Of a stretch of 45,459 nt of DNA, positions 1 to 8,002 are shown piece after piece. The stretch lies in contig NZ_LNNH01000014.1 of assembly GCF_001542915.1 (NCBI RefSeq), positions 1-45,459 of the forward strand. Reading direction: 5' to 3'. Under the pieces are notes generated by a model, which saw only the letters and a list, made by a program, of their open reading frames with translations, searched no databases and had not been told where the DNA came from. Each line of letters opens with the position of its first letter. Within the stretch, counting starts at the first letter, position 1. The position numbers and the translations under genes are program-made. This DNA comes from Peribacillus simplex (GTDB taxonomy: Bacteria; Bacillota; Bacilli; Bacillales; DSM-1321).

Positions 1-200
1 ATGAAAGTCAGTTTAACTAAAATAACTGGATCAATACTTGGGCGTCCTACCTCTGAGTACATATCTTTCACCAAGTCATAAATGAAAGTGAAGTCAATGG
101 TAGCCTCCATTTTACGAACCAAATGGTTCGGTGGCACCAGTTGATCTAAAGTAATCATTTCAAGTTGATCTCGCTGAATAGAATCATGTTTAGAAAGCAT
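1..200 (-). CDS. IS1182-like transposase, N-terminal part (runs off window)
   Basis: The minus strand from 200 down to 1 is an uninterrupted frame of 66 codons starting MLSKHDSIQRDQLEM and containing LVPPNHLVRK and GRPSIDPVILVKL. This is the N-terminal (DUF772-type) region of IS1182-family transposases. GAGGTGATGAGG lies directly upstream as a ribosome binding site; an ATG six bases earlier (204-206) is a possible alternative start. Only the first 66 residues are inside the window, so I cannot say whether the gene is intact. An identical start lies in opposite orientation at the right edge, which makes this a multi-copy element. The IS1182 assignment rests on recalled family similarity; being a transposase is more certain than the exact family. 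Confidence 0.75.
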   Translation of the reverse strand, partial: MLSKHDSIQRDQLEMITLDQLVPPNHLVRKMEATIDFTFIYDLVKDMYSEVGRPSIDPVILVKLTF

Positions 201-477
201 CCTCATCACCTCAAGTTTTAATCCTTCAATTTTAAAACAAAAATGACTCCAGTCAAAAGTGTTCTATCTAAAAGGTAAGACAAAGTTGATTGGAACGGAA
301 GGTACGAGACTCCTGCGGGAAAAGCGCGTCTAGGGGAGACCCCGCAGGCAAAGCCGAGGAGGCTCCCCGACCGCCCGCGGAAAGCGAGTGCCTGGAGTGG
401 AAATCAACGTCTAAATTGTACAGGCCATAAAAATAGACAAACTCGATTTTCATCGAGTTTGTCTACAGTCTGAGGCA
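173..477. repeat. Left arm of window-spanning inverted repeat
   Basis: Positions 173-477 are the reverse complement of 45155-45459 with a constant coordinate sum of 45632 and no indels. I see three mismatches (223/45409, 273/45359, 466/45166). The arm contains the IS transposase start, its leader, a GC-rich dispersed element and a terminator-like hairpin. The inner boundary (TGCCTCAGAC) lies right next to the stem of a host-gene terminator. The repeat continues to the right edge of the window, so its true length is unknown. Confidence 0.95.
288..409 (-). repeat. GC-rich dispersed intergenic element, copy 1
   Basis: About 120 bp, far richer in GC than its surroundings. Read on the minus strand it runs from GTTGATTTCCACTCCAGGCA through CTCGCTTTCCGCGGGCGGTC to TTCCGTTCCAATCA. 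It contains complementary segments CCTGCGGGG and CCCGCAGG that could pair in RNA. Related copies occur at 39371-39496, about 39561-39650 and 45223-45344. The 61-residue frame across it is not a gene. Its function is unknown to me. Confidence 0.85.
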
Positions 478-492
478 GCCAAATGGCTGCCT
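428..492 (-). terminator. Double-hairpin terminator after TetR gene
   Basis: Downstream of the TetR stop on the minus strand there is an 8-bp stem (473-480 with 485-492, AGGCAGCC/GGCTGCCT). It is followed by a perfect 13-bp stem (435-447 with 452-464, AGACAAACTCGAT) with a T run at 433-428 on the minus strand. The second hairpin belongs to the inverted repeat and recurs after the terminator at the other end of the window. Confidence 0.7.
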
Positions 493-501
493 TCTTATTT
501 T

Positions 502-1398
502 TCATTGAACCAGACAAGCGTTAATGCTTTCCTCAAAGTCCTTCATGTATGTTTGAACTTGCTCCGAATATTGATTCTTTAGGGTGAGCAGCAGGCTTTC
601 TATCAAAAATCTTCGTGGTGTGTCGGACTGCATCAGCTCATCCTGGATAAAGTCGACCAGCTCAATGGCCCTTGTCCGATTTTCACCGCAGGGAAAAGCT
701 GTATTGATCGCCTTTTTTAATTCCAAGGTTGCCTTCAATAAATCATTATGGCAAGGGTAAAGATTGTTTTCAAACTTCGGGAACCACGTATCCATTAAGT
801 CGGGATCAAGAATTTGTTCCTTGCTTTTTGCCGCCTCATCGACTGTTTGGATGATTCGGTTCATGCAGTAGCGGATAATTTGTATCTCCGGCTTCGGGAC
901 TTCATTCGCCTTATGATTGAAGTAATTCATATGGGTCATCATCGAGTGGAAAATGATGACGCAATCCAGAAGATAGTTTTTTTTGCTTTCCCCGAATATA
1001 TCGAGGAAACGGCCATGCATCCAGCGTATGCTCAGCAAAAGGATTTGATTGATGAATTGCTTTAATTCTTCATCGTTGGAAACGCGGACTTCTTCGATCA
1101 GGATCAGCAATTTGCTTTGCTTGTTGCCCATCATTTGCAGTTCGAGCTGCTGAATGAAAATTTCAATATCGGCTGAATCTTGACCATCCAGCAGTTTTTC
1201 CCGATCATGGCGGATCCTTTTGTAGAAGGATCGGAAAATGGCGATAAATAATTCACCCTTCGAAGGGAAATAATTATAAAATGTACCTTTTGAAATGCCG
1301 CTGCCGTCTAAAATATCTTGGATGGACGTGGCTTGGTAGCCCTTTTCAATAAATAGCTTATGAGCCGTATCGATGACATTCTGCCTTCGATTCTTCAT
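502..1398 (-). CDS. TetR/AcrR family transcriptional regulator, long form
   Basis: 298 residues. The N-terminal ~55 residues are a TetR helix-turn-helix, with the recognition-helix region GISKGTFYNYFPSKGELF typical of the family. The remaining ~240 residues are helical ligand-binding sequence, about 80-100 residues longer than the usual 190-220-residue TetR protein. I do not recognise a named ligand-binding family. It is divergent from the drug exporter at 1599 across a 200-bp gap, the usual layout of a repressor and its target pump, so control of that pump and of itself is inferred. I see no clear palindromic operator in the gap. It is followed by a double-hairpin terminator at the edge of the inverted repeat. 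Confidence 0.88.
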   Translation of the reverse strand: MKNRRQNVIDTAHKLFIEKGYQATSIQDILDGSGISKGTFYNYFPSKGELFIAIFRSFYKRIRHDREKLLDGQDSADIEIFIQQLELQMMGNKQSKLLILIEEVRVSNDEELKQFINQILLLSIRWMHGRFLDIFGESKKNYLLDCVIIFHSMMTHMNYFNHKANEVPKPEIQIIRYCMNRIIQTVDEAAKSKEQILDPDLMDTWFPKFENNLYPCHNDLLKATLELKKAINTAFPCGENRTRAIELVDFIQDELMQSDTPRRFLIESLLLTLKNQYSEQVQTYMKDFEESINACLVQ

Positions 1399-1598
1399 CG
1401 TATCACCTTAATTTCTTTATACTGCTTGTATAAAAGTAATCGTACTCTATTTTTAATCACAGCACAAACCCTTATTTAAACCATGAAATTTTTATTGCAA
1501 AAAATAGACCAGAGGTATATTATTGATTTTATGAGATTGGGGTGTACCCGTCGTATAATTAAATGAACCAATTGTTTGAATGGAGGAATAGATAAAAA

Positions 1599-3104
1599 GT
1601 GAGTACTGCACAAACAAAAGAACAAAAGGGCTCTTATGGCATTTTGATCATCCTGATGATCGGTGCGTTCATATCGATATTAAATTCGACCCTTTTAAAT
1701 ATTGCACTGCCATCAATTAAAACGGACTTGGGAATTGAGACATCAACAGTCCAATGGCTGACAACGGGCTATATGCTCGTCAATGGAATCATGATTCCCA
1801 CAACAGCCTTCTTAATAAGGAAATATTCGGTACGTAATCTCTTCCTGACAGCCATGCTGCTATTCTCCATCGGTACGATCGTTGCCGGTGTAGCGGAAGT
1901 CTTCCCATTATTATTGGGGGCTCGTATGGTTCAGGCTGCGGGGTCGGCAATCATGATGCCGCTATTGATGAACGTGCTGTTAACTTCTTTCCCTGTCGAA
2001 AAACGGGGATCGGCCATGGGATTATTCGGTTTAGTCATGATGTTTGCCCCTGCAATCGGGCCGACGCTTTCAGGCTGGATCATTGAACATTATGATTGGA
2101 GAATGCTGTTCCATTTCATTACTCCGCTTGCGTTACTCGTGCTCATTTTTGGTTTCTTTAAACTAAAAGACCATAAGGATAAAGTCGATATTCACATTGA
2201 TAAAATATCGGTCATCCTTTCAAGCTTGGGCTTCGGCGGCTTGCTGTACGGATTCAGTTCCGCAGGCAGTAAGGGCTGGGATAGCCCATGGGTATATGGG
2301 ACACTTTTAGTCGGTGCCGTTTCCCTGGTTCTTTTCATTACACGCCAGCTGAAAATGGAAACGCCGATGCTTGAATTCAGGATCTTCAAGCACCCAATGT
2401 TCGCGCTATCCGCAACGATTTCAATCGTGCTGAACATGGCAATGTTTTCTGGGATGATCTTAATCCCGATGTATACACAAACAGTGCGTGGCATTTCACC
2501 ATTTGATTCAGGATTATTGATGCTGCCAGGTGCCTTATTAATGGCCTTGATGTCACCGGTTACCGGTAAGCTTTTCGATAAGTTCGGTGCCCGCATCCTT
2601 GCTTCAATCGGCTTGCTCATCACTGTAGCAACTACGTATTACTTAAGTAAATTATCAATGGAAACATCTTATACAGAAATTGTCATTCTGTTTTCCGTTC
2701 GTTCATTCGGGATGTCAATGTCCATGATGCCGATCATGACAAATGGATTGAACTCGCTGCCAGCCCGTATGAACCCGCACGGTACAGCCATGAACAATAC
2801 ACTGAACCAAATCTCCGGTGCCATCGGTACAGCATTGCTTGTTACGGTCATGTCTAACCGTGCAGCTTCAACCGGTGAGGAACTAATGACGAAAGCAATG
2901 AGCAAATTAACAAGCCAGCCCTCCGCTGAGGTTATGGCACAAATGAAAGCCCAAATCGGGATGCAGGCCATGCTGGATGGAATTAACTTCTCCTTCCTTG
3001 TTTCTACCTTCATTGCGGGCGTGGCGCTGATTTTAACCATATTCATTAAGCGTGCCTGGCCGGCTGAAGAAAAGCCAGCCGAGAAAAAAGAACAAACCGC
3101 TTAA
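1599..3104 (+). CDS. MFS multidrug exporter, DHA2 (EmrB/QacA/LmrB-like) family
   Basis: 501 residues, the usual size for 14-TM DHA2 drug:proton antiporters. Features seen: TM1 with LNSTLLNIALPSI, the QWLTTGYML segment, GARMVQAAGSA, and the DHA2 signature around IGPTLSGWIIEHYDWRMLF. The C-terminus is short and charged (EEKPAEKKEQ). The start is GTG at 1599 with GGAGGA at 1582-1587 upstream. A TATAAT box lies at 1554-1559 but I cannot find a convincing -35. It probably exports hydrophobic or cationic drugs across the cytoplasmic membrane and is closest in feel to B. subtilis LmrB/YhcA-type pumps; the substrate cannot be read from sequence. The divergent TetR gene is its likely repressor. Confidence 0.9.
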   Translation: MSTAQTKEQKGSYGILIILMIGAFISILNSTLLNIALPSIKTDLGIETSTVQWLTTGYMLVNGIMIPTTAFLIRKYSVRNLFLTAMLLFSIGTIVAGVAEVFPLLLGARMVQAAGSAIMMPLLMNVLLTSFPVEKRGSAMGLFGLVMMFAPAIGPTLSGWIIEHYDWRMLFHFITPLALLVLIFGFFKLKDHKDKVDIHIDKISVILSSLGFGGLLYGFSSAGSKGWDSPWVYGTLLVGAVSLVLFITRQLKMETPMLEFRIFKHPMFALSATISIVLNMAMFSGMILIPMYTQTVRGISPFDSGLLMLPGALLMALMSPVTGKLFDKFGARILASIGLLITVATTYYLSKLSMETSYTEIVILFSVRSFGMSMSMMPIMTNGLNSLPARMNPHGTAMNNTLNQISGAIGTALLVTVMSNRAASTGEELMTKAMSKLTSQPSAEVMAQMKAQIGMQAMLDGINFSFLVSTFIAGVALILTIFIKRAWPAEEKPAEKKEQTA

Positions 3105-3108
3105 TGTG

Positions 3109-3156
3109 AAAAAGCCCCCATATGATCTGCTTCGGCAGCCATATGGGGGCTTTTTC
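3109..3156 (+). terminator. Intrinsic terminator, probably bidirectional
   Basis: AAAAAGCCCCCATATG and CATATGGGGGCTTTTT form a long perfect stem with a 14-nt loop, flanked by A and T runs. It can end the exporter transcript and also the convergent MOSC transcript. Confidence 0.9.
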
Positions 3157-3184
3157 CATGCCATTTCAAAAAAGTTCCGGGCCA

Positions 3185-3853
3185 TCATCCCCAGCCATTT
3201 TTCTGTCCGGAATCGAACTGTTGTTTAATGGCAAGGTGAAGGCTTTCAGATAACTCTTTGACTTGTAACACCCGGTTCACTTTATCACGATTGAAACGGT
3301 CATGGAATTTGACGTCATTGACCAAAGCAACCGAAACCCGCTGCGGATGGGGCTCGATCAATTCCATCGCGTCATGCGGCGAGATCATCCCTTCCTTCAG
3401 CACCCTTAACAGGAATCCTGTGTAGCCCGTATTTCTAACTTGGACGATCAAGCTGGGCACCTCATATTTGGCCGCAAGTTTATAGCAGGGATTACGCGGC
3501 TCGGATATTTGGACAATGGCTTCGCCAATTGAAAAAATATCACCGATATGGGCTATATCTTCCGTCAGGCCGCTGACCGTGAGATTTTCGCCAAAAAGGG
3601 CGGTATCGACCATATTATGAAAAACAGGCCTCCAATGTTCATAATGGTCTAACGGGTATACACATAAGGCCTTATTTTCCCCGCCGTGATGTTCATAGGC
3701 TTGTTCATCTCCAGCCAAACCCACCTTGCTTAAGAATACTGGACCATTCACTGGCTCCTTTTTAATTGCGGATCGATACACCTTTTTTCCGAATTGGTAG
3801 GTTTCCGTTTTCCCCATATTCAAGGATATCACTTCATATCGCTGTACAAGCAT
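3185..3853 (-). CDS. MOSC domain protein (YflK/YiiM-like)
   Basis: 222 residues from the ATG at 3853, which has GGAGGG nine bases upstream. The frame stays open to 3919, but that stretch overlaps the upstream gene's terminator and a TATAAT-like box (3890-3895, minus strand), so the shorter start is preferred. The MOSC domain includes GDEQAYEHHGGENKAL and the conserved cysteine in EPRNPCYKLA, followed by a C-terminal three-helix region. MOSC proteins of this type bind molybdenum cofactor or sulfur; YiiM-type members detoxify N-hydroxylated base analogues. The specific substrate here is unknown. It seems to be transcribed alone. Confidence 0.85.
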   Translation of the reverse strand: MLVQRYEVISLNMGKTETYQFGKKVYRSAIKKEPVNGPVFLSKVGLAGDEQAYEHHGGENKALCVYPLDHYEHWRPVFHNMVDTALFGENLTVSGLTEDIAHIGDIFSIGEAIVQISEPRNPCYKLAAKYEVPSLIVQVRNTGYTGFLLRVLKEGMISPHDAMELIEPHPQRVSVALVNDVKFHDRFNRDKVNRVLQVKELSESLHLAIKQQFDSGQKNGWG

Positions 3854-3895
3854 CTCCACTCGCCCTCCATCTGCGCTTGTTTTATGACCATTATA

Positions 3896-3939
3896 CAAAA
3901 AGGCGAAGAGCCGTGCCATTTTGTTGGGAATGACACGGC
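3896..3939 (-). terminator. Terminator after yhgE-like gene
   Basis: On the minus strand GCCGTGTCATT (3939-3929) pairs with AATGGCACGGC (3920-3910), with one G-U pair. A TTTTT run follows about eight bases further (3901-3897). The gap before the U run makes it a slightly imperfect intrinsic terminator. Confidence 0.6.
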
Positions 3940-3950
3940 ACCTTCTTAGA

Positions 3951-5954
3951 TCATGAGGTCACTTCGTCGTGAGCCGGCTTAGCATGCTGGATATGACTGG
4001 TTATCCAGCCGATGACCGCTGCAATAACGAGGTAAGCAAGCAAGATCACTATTTGTGTTTGCAGGTTTTCCCAGCCGCCTAATGAAATGACTTCTTGAAG
4101 CTCCTGCAGGGAGTGGGCCATAGGTAAAAATTGACCGATTTGCGTCAATAATGACATGCCCAACTCGCCTGGGAATGTTCCGCCGCAGGTAGCCAATTGA
4201 AAAACAAGAAGGGTGACGGCTGCGAATTTCCCGACCACGCCGAATACGGTGACCAGCATGAGAATGAACGTCATGAAGGTAAAGGAAACGATGATGCTTG
4301 ATAGGATGAATACAGGGACACTTGCGACATGCAAGTGGAAGCCAAGTAGGACGACTGCATCCACCAGCAGTGCCTGGATCAAGCCGATTACATAGACAAG
4401 CCCCAGCTTATTTGTAAAATGGACCGTTCCGGTCACCTTGAGATTCTGTCTGCGGCCGAGCGGCAAGATATTTGAAGCCATGATGCCTCCTACATAAAAG
4501 GCTAAAGATAGGAAATACGGTGCAATTCCCGTTCCATAATTAGGAACCTCGGAAAGATTGGATTGGACCAATTCAACAGGTTCAGAGAACATCGTCGTGG
4601 TCGAATCATCATACTGCAAACTGGCCGTTTTGTCGGCGGCATCATTTAGCTTCGTCGATAACTGCTTCGATCCGGTTTCCAATGAAGCCAGTCCGTCTTG
4701 AAGATCCATCGTGCCGCGTGCGAGCCTGTTGCTTCCGCTTGCAAGTGAATCGATTCCGCCCTGTAAACTGGTGAAGCCGTTTGACCATTGCGAGAACCCA
4801 CTGGCAAAATCAACAGACCCGTCATGTAATTGCTTAGCCCCAGACTGGACTAGTGTCATTTTATCGCCGAAGGTTTTCATCCCGGCCTGAATCGCATCTT
4901 GCCCATCAGCCACTTTGGCAGCGCCCTCGCCCAGCTGCTTTTGTCCGGACTGTAACGTGGCGGCTGCTTTGGATAATCCATCCGATAGGGCAAGAATCTG
5001 CTTGAAGTCTTGATCCTTTATTGCATCAGGATGACTCTTGCCATACTCAGCCAATTGTTTTTTTAGCGTATTCGCCGTTTCGGCTGCCTGGTCCTGGCCT
5101 TGGCTTAATTTTTCATTACCGGCTGACCAGTTCTTCACCCCTCGGTTAAGATCCTTCATCCCATTTTCCAATGATTGATGTCCAGTCGAAAGCTGCTTCA
5201 TCCCGGAATACAAGCTCTGGGAACCGTCCGAGATCCCGTCGGCCCCGTTAGCCAAGGCATCTTGCCCATCCACAAGCTCGTTGCTTCCCGATTGCAGCTT
5301 CTCGGCACCACTATTCAAAGCTTGAATGCCGTCCGATAACTTCTCACTGCCGCTTTTCGCAGCCACCGTTCCTTGATGAAGCTTTTCCGCCCCATCCCCG
5401 GCGTCGGCCAAGCCTTTTGAAACATCCTGGAACTTCGAGAGGATGCCTTCCGAATAGACTTTTGTTATGCTTGCATTGATTTTTGTCGTCATCTTTTCAA
5501 CCGCTGTTGTGCTGATCTGTGAGGCAACGAAGTTCTTGCCAGGATTGACCGTATATAAAAGCTTGGCCGTTTCCGGTTTTTCATCCATTAATGTCGTGAC
5601 GTTCTTGGAAAAATCCTTCGGAATCGTCACGACCATATAATAGGTACCTTTTTTAAGGCCGGTATCAGCCGCCTTTTGCGAGATGAAGTGGAAGTCCAAT
5701 TCTTTTTGCTTTTTCAATTCCTTGACGAAGTCTTCACCCGCTTCGACCGGCTTATCGTCCATCATCGCGCCTTTGTCATGATTGACGACAGCTACTGGGA
5801 GCTGATCTAACTGTCCATAAGGATTCCAATAGCCTGCCAGGAAGAAACCTGAGTATATCAAAGGAACGACCAAAAGGAAGATCAACGCGATTCTCCCGTG
5901 TTTGTGCATCCACATTGCTTTAATATCATGTAATACAAGTTGTATACCTTTCAT
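3951..5954 (-). CDS. yhgE: YhgE/Pip-type membrane protein with ABC-2-like membrane domain
   Basis: About 667 residues from the ATG at 5954; a start seven codons earlier exists but has no ribosome binding site. One N-terminal TM (IALIFLLVVPLIYSGFFLAG) is followed by a Pip-type extracytoplasmic domain. Then come roughly 250 residues of degenerate GxxxLxxGxxxL repeats (SGSEKLSDGIQALNSGAEKL and similar), predicted to be an extended helical coiled-coil. About five C-terminal TMs follow (FILMLVTVFGVVGKFAAVTL, VIAAVIGWITSHI). The architecture matches B. subtilis YhgE and the phage-infection protein Pip. The family is thought to act at the cell surface or in export; the exact role is unknown. The divergent LysR gene suggests inducible expression. 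Confidence 0.85.
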   Translation of the reverse strand: MKGIQLVLHDIKAMWMHKHGRIALIFLLVVPLIYSGFFLAGYWNPYGQLDQLPVAVVNHDKGAMMDDKPVEAGEDFVKELKKQKELDFHFISQKAADTGLKKGTYYMVVTIPKDFSKNVTTLMDEKPETAKLLYTVNPGKNFVASQISTTAVEKMTTKINASITKVYSEGILSKFQDVSKGLADAGDGAEKLHQGTVAAKSGSEKLSDGIQALNSGAEKLQSGSNELVDGQDALANGADGISDGSQSLYSGMKQLSTGHQSLENGMKDLNRGVKNWSAGNEKLSQGQDQAAETANTLKKQLAEYGKSHPDAIKDQDFKQILALSDGLSKAAATLQSGQKQLGEGAAKVADGQDAIQAGMKTFGDKMTLVQSGAKQLHDGSVDFASGFSQWSNGFTSLQGGIDSLASGSNRLARGTMDLQDGLASLETGSKQLSTKLNDAADKTASLQYDDSTTTMFSEPVELVQSNLSEVPNYGTGIAPYFLSLAFYVGGIMASNILPLGRRQNLKVTGTVHFTNKLGLVYVIGLIQALLVDAVVLLGFHLHVASVPVFILSSIIVSFTFMTFILMLVTVFGVVGKFAAVTLLVFQLATCGGTFPGELGMSLLTQIGQFLPMAHSLQELQEVISLGGWENLQTQIVILLAYLVIAAVIGWITSHIQHAKPAHDEVTS

Positions 5955-6017
5955 TATCGAACCTGCCCTTTCCAACTAAATGAGATTATTTCATCATAAG
6001 GGCTTTTTTTAATGCTG

Positions 6018-6058
6018 TATAATACATAATTCATTATGTAATAATAGATTTAAATCTA
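6018..6058. promoter_or_regulatory. Two palindromes between yhgE-like and LysR genes (operator candidates)
   Basis: TACATAAT (6023-6030), two bases, ATTATGTA (6033-6040) is a perfect 8-bp dyad. TAGATTTAAATCTA (6045-6058) is a perfect 14-bp palindrome. A TATAAT hexamer (6018-6023) abuts the first. LysR-type regulators bind interrupted T-N11-A dyads in divergent intergenic regions, so these are plausible binding sites for the adjacent regulator. That is inference from position and symmetry only. Confidence 0.5.
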
Positions 6059-6077
6059 TATGAAAAGAGTGGGGAAA

Positions 6078-6986
6078 GTGGAATTATTGCAGCTTCAGTA
6101 TTTTCAAACCGTAGCGCGCCTGGAACATATGACGAAGGCCGCCGAAAAGCTTCAAATAGCCCAGCCCTCCCTTAGTAAAACGATATCTCGCCTTGAAGAG
6201 GATTTGGGAGTATCACTATTCGATAGGGAACACCGGAAAATCAGGCTCAATGCAGCCGGGAGAAAATTCTTGAACAGGGTCGACCGGGCTTTTGCCGAAC
6301 TGAATGAAGGCAGGCGTGAAATCGAGGAATTAACCGATCAAGGCCAAAAGAACATCACGCTGGCCGTCACCATTCCCAGGGTCCTGCCTGATTTATTGGG
6401 CACTTTTCTAACCAAATATCCGGATGTCCGCTTTCAGCAATTCCTGAAATCGATAACATCCATGAAGCAGCTGCTCATTGAAGGAGAAATCGATTATTGC
6501 ATTTCGTCCGTCCCGATTGAAGGAGCAGATATTAGGTGGGAGCCCTTGATCACTGAAGAAATATACTTGATCGTGCCACCGGATCACCGATTGGCAGGCA
6601 GGGAAAGTATTGAACTGCATGAAGTGAAGGATGAACCGTTCATCAGCATGAACACAGGCTTCGGATTTCGCAGCCTAACCGACCAATTTTGCCTGGAGGC
6701 CGGTTTTGTCCAGCACATCGCGTTTGAAGGCGATGAACCGGCTGTCATCTCCGATCTGGTCAAAAAAGGACTGGGCGTCGCCTTTGTATCCGAACTCACC
6801 TGGCTGCACCAAACGGGATCCTCTTCACATAAAATCCGGATAACCGAGCCGATGTGCCAAAGGACGATCGGTCTATGCTGGTCGGAAAAACGCTATTTCA
6901 CCCCAACAGCCCAGCAATTCCGCCTATTTGTCATCGACTACTTCTCAGCGGTCAACAGCCTTAGGCTGAAGAAGAAGGACGAATAA
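6078..6986 (+). CDS. LysR family transcriptional regulator
   Basis: 302 residues from GTG 6078; an ATG at 6060 would add six residues but has no visible ribosome binding site and nearly touches a palindrome. The N-terminal winged helix-turn-helix is clear (LQLQYFQTVARLEHMTKAAE, then IAQPSLSKTISRLEEDLGV). A type 2 periplasmic-binding-like effector domain follows from about residue 85. The length is standard for the family. It is divergent from the yhgE-like gene and its stop codon falls inside a 21-nt tandem array. Control of yhgE is inferred from the divergent layout; the effector is unknown. Confidence 0.88.
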   Translation: MELLQLQYFQTVARLEHMTKAAEKLQIAQPSLSKTISRLEEDLGVSLFDREHRKIRLNAAGRKFLNRVDRAFAELNEGRREIEELTDQGQKNITLAVTIPRVLPDLLGTFLTKYPDVRFQQFLKSITSMKQLLIEGEIDYCISSVPIEGADIRWEPLITEEIYLIVPPDHRLAGRESIELHEVKDEPFISMNTGFGFRSLTDQFCLEAGFVQHIAFEGDEPAVISDLVKKGLGVAFVSELTWLHQTGSSSHKIRITEPMCQRTIGLCWSEKRYFTPTAQQFRLFVIDYFSAVNSLRLKKKDE

Positions 6987-7116
6987 AAGGGTGAGGCGGC
7001 CGAAAAAAAGGGCGTGAGGGTCGAAAAAAAGGTGTGGGGGTCGAAAAAAATGGCGTGAGGGTCGAAAAAAGGGTGTGTAAGGACGAATTAAATGGCATGA
7101 AGGCCGAAGGAGGGGG
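6978..7116 (+). repeat. 21-nt degenerate tandem array 1
   Basis: Six units, five of 21 nt and one of 20 nt, start at 6978, 6999, 7020, 7040, 7061 and 7082. A partial seventh unit merges into the ribosome binding site of the next gene. The consensus is G(T/C/A)CGAAAAAAAGGG followed by YGTGAGG. The first unit contains the LysR stop codon. There are no spacers and each unit differs, so it is not a CRISPR. A second array with the same period lies at 32930-33054. Confidence 0.85.
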
Positions 7117-7123
7117 AAGACGA

Positions 7124-7924
7124 TTGCAGAAGATAGAAAAAAGTGAATTTGGAAAGCTGTTGCCTTACCTATATAAAAGTAAGGAACCATGCCCGACATT
7201 TGCTTTCTCGGTCCTGGAACGGTTCATTCCGGGATTTGTTTATGCCGATGATTCCGATTCGCCCAGAACGATTTTTGTGGGAACGGATTCGGGTTTGTAT
7301 TTTGTTGGCGGGGTGGATTCGAATGATGAGTTCCATAAGCACTTTTTGAAGTTTTGCAGCAGCAAGCTGAAAGAAGGAAGGCGGTTTACGCTTTTTTCAG
7401 GGAATGGTGGTTGGGACGGGCGTATCTTGGATTGCTTCAAGAAAGAACTGAAACAAAGCAGCCGATATTCCTTTACCTTTCATCCCGAAGAGTACGATGT
7501 CGAAGAGATTCATCTGCAGGAATCATTCACTGTACACAGGCTTGATGAAGTAACGATAAGGAGCAGCCGTGAGTTCAACCTTGAATACTATGAGCGTTTT
7601 TGGGGTTCGGCAGAACATTTTCTGGAAAAGGGATTTGGCTATTCCGTGATGAAGGGGGATGCGGCACTGGCAGGTGAGTGCACGTCGATTTTCAGGGGAA
7701 AGGTCTATGCCGAAATCGATATTTATACCAATGACGAATATAGGGGAATGGGTGTAGCCAAGAAGGCGGGCCAAGCCTTTATTGATCATTGCTTAAAAAA
7801 TGGGATGATACCTCGCTGGGATTGCAAAGTTGAAAATCTTGCATCCATGAAGCTGGCAGATCGATTGGGATTCCATGATCCTAGCGTCTATTCCATTTTT
7901 GTGAAAAATCAGCAACAATTATAA
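7124..7924 (+). CDS. GNAT-family acetyltransferase (two-domain form)
   Basis: About 266 residues from TTG 7124, chosen because AAGGAGGGGG lies just upstream. Earlier in-frame starts lie inside the 21-nt tandem array. The N-terminal half (~130 residues) is an unassigned alpha/beta region. The C-terminal half is a GNAT fold with the acetyl-CoA loop NDEYRGMGVAKKAGQAFIDHC and the late motif ENLASMKLADRLGF. This resembles the Bacillus GNAT acetyltransferase family (PF12746-like). The substrate is unknown. It probably shares read-through from the LysR gene, since I see no terminator between them. Confidence 0.85.
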   Translation: MQKIEKSEFGKLLPYLYKSKEPCPTFAFSVLERFIPGFVYADDSDSPRTIFVGTDSGLYFVGGVDSNDEFHKHFLKFCSSKLKEGRRFTLFSGNGGWDGRILDCFKKELKQSSRYSFTFHPEEYDVEEIHLQESFTVHRLDEVTIRSSREFNLEYYERFWGSAEHFLEKGFGYSVMKGDAALAGECTSIFRGKVYAEIDIYTNDEYRGMGVAKKAGQAFIDHCLKNGMIPRWDCKVENLASMKLADRLGFHDPSVYSIFVKNQQQL

Positions 7925-8002
7925 AAGGGAATGGATGGCGCCCATAGGCCTATGACAGCTAACCGGTAAAATATGTTAAACTGGAGGAGGGGAGTGGATT
8001 TC

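Noticed and set aside
268..453. 61-codon frame, mirrored at 45179-45364
   Set aside because: It crosses the GC-rich repeat and a terminator hairpin, has no ribosome binding site, and exists twice only because the repeat is duplicated.
2669..3046. 125-codon minus-strand frame inside the DHA2 exporter gene
   Set aside because: It is antisense to a clear membrane transporter gene and has no start signals.
3951..5954. Prophage gene because of the name phage infection protein
   Set aside because: The YhgE/Pip name refers to a host surface protein; no phage structural or lysis genes are present.
6978..7116. CRISPR array
   Set aside because: Units are adjacent without spacers and each differs from the next; no cas genes are nearby.
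7034..7123. N-terminal extension of the GNAT protein
   Set aside because: It would translate the 21-nt array; the strong ribosome binding site at 7107-7116 points to the TTG at 7124.
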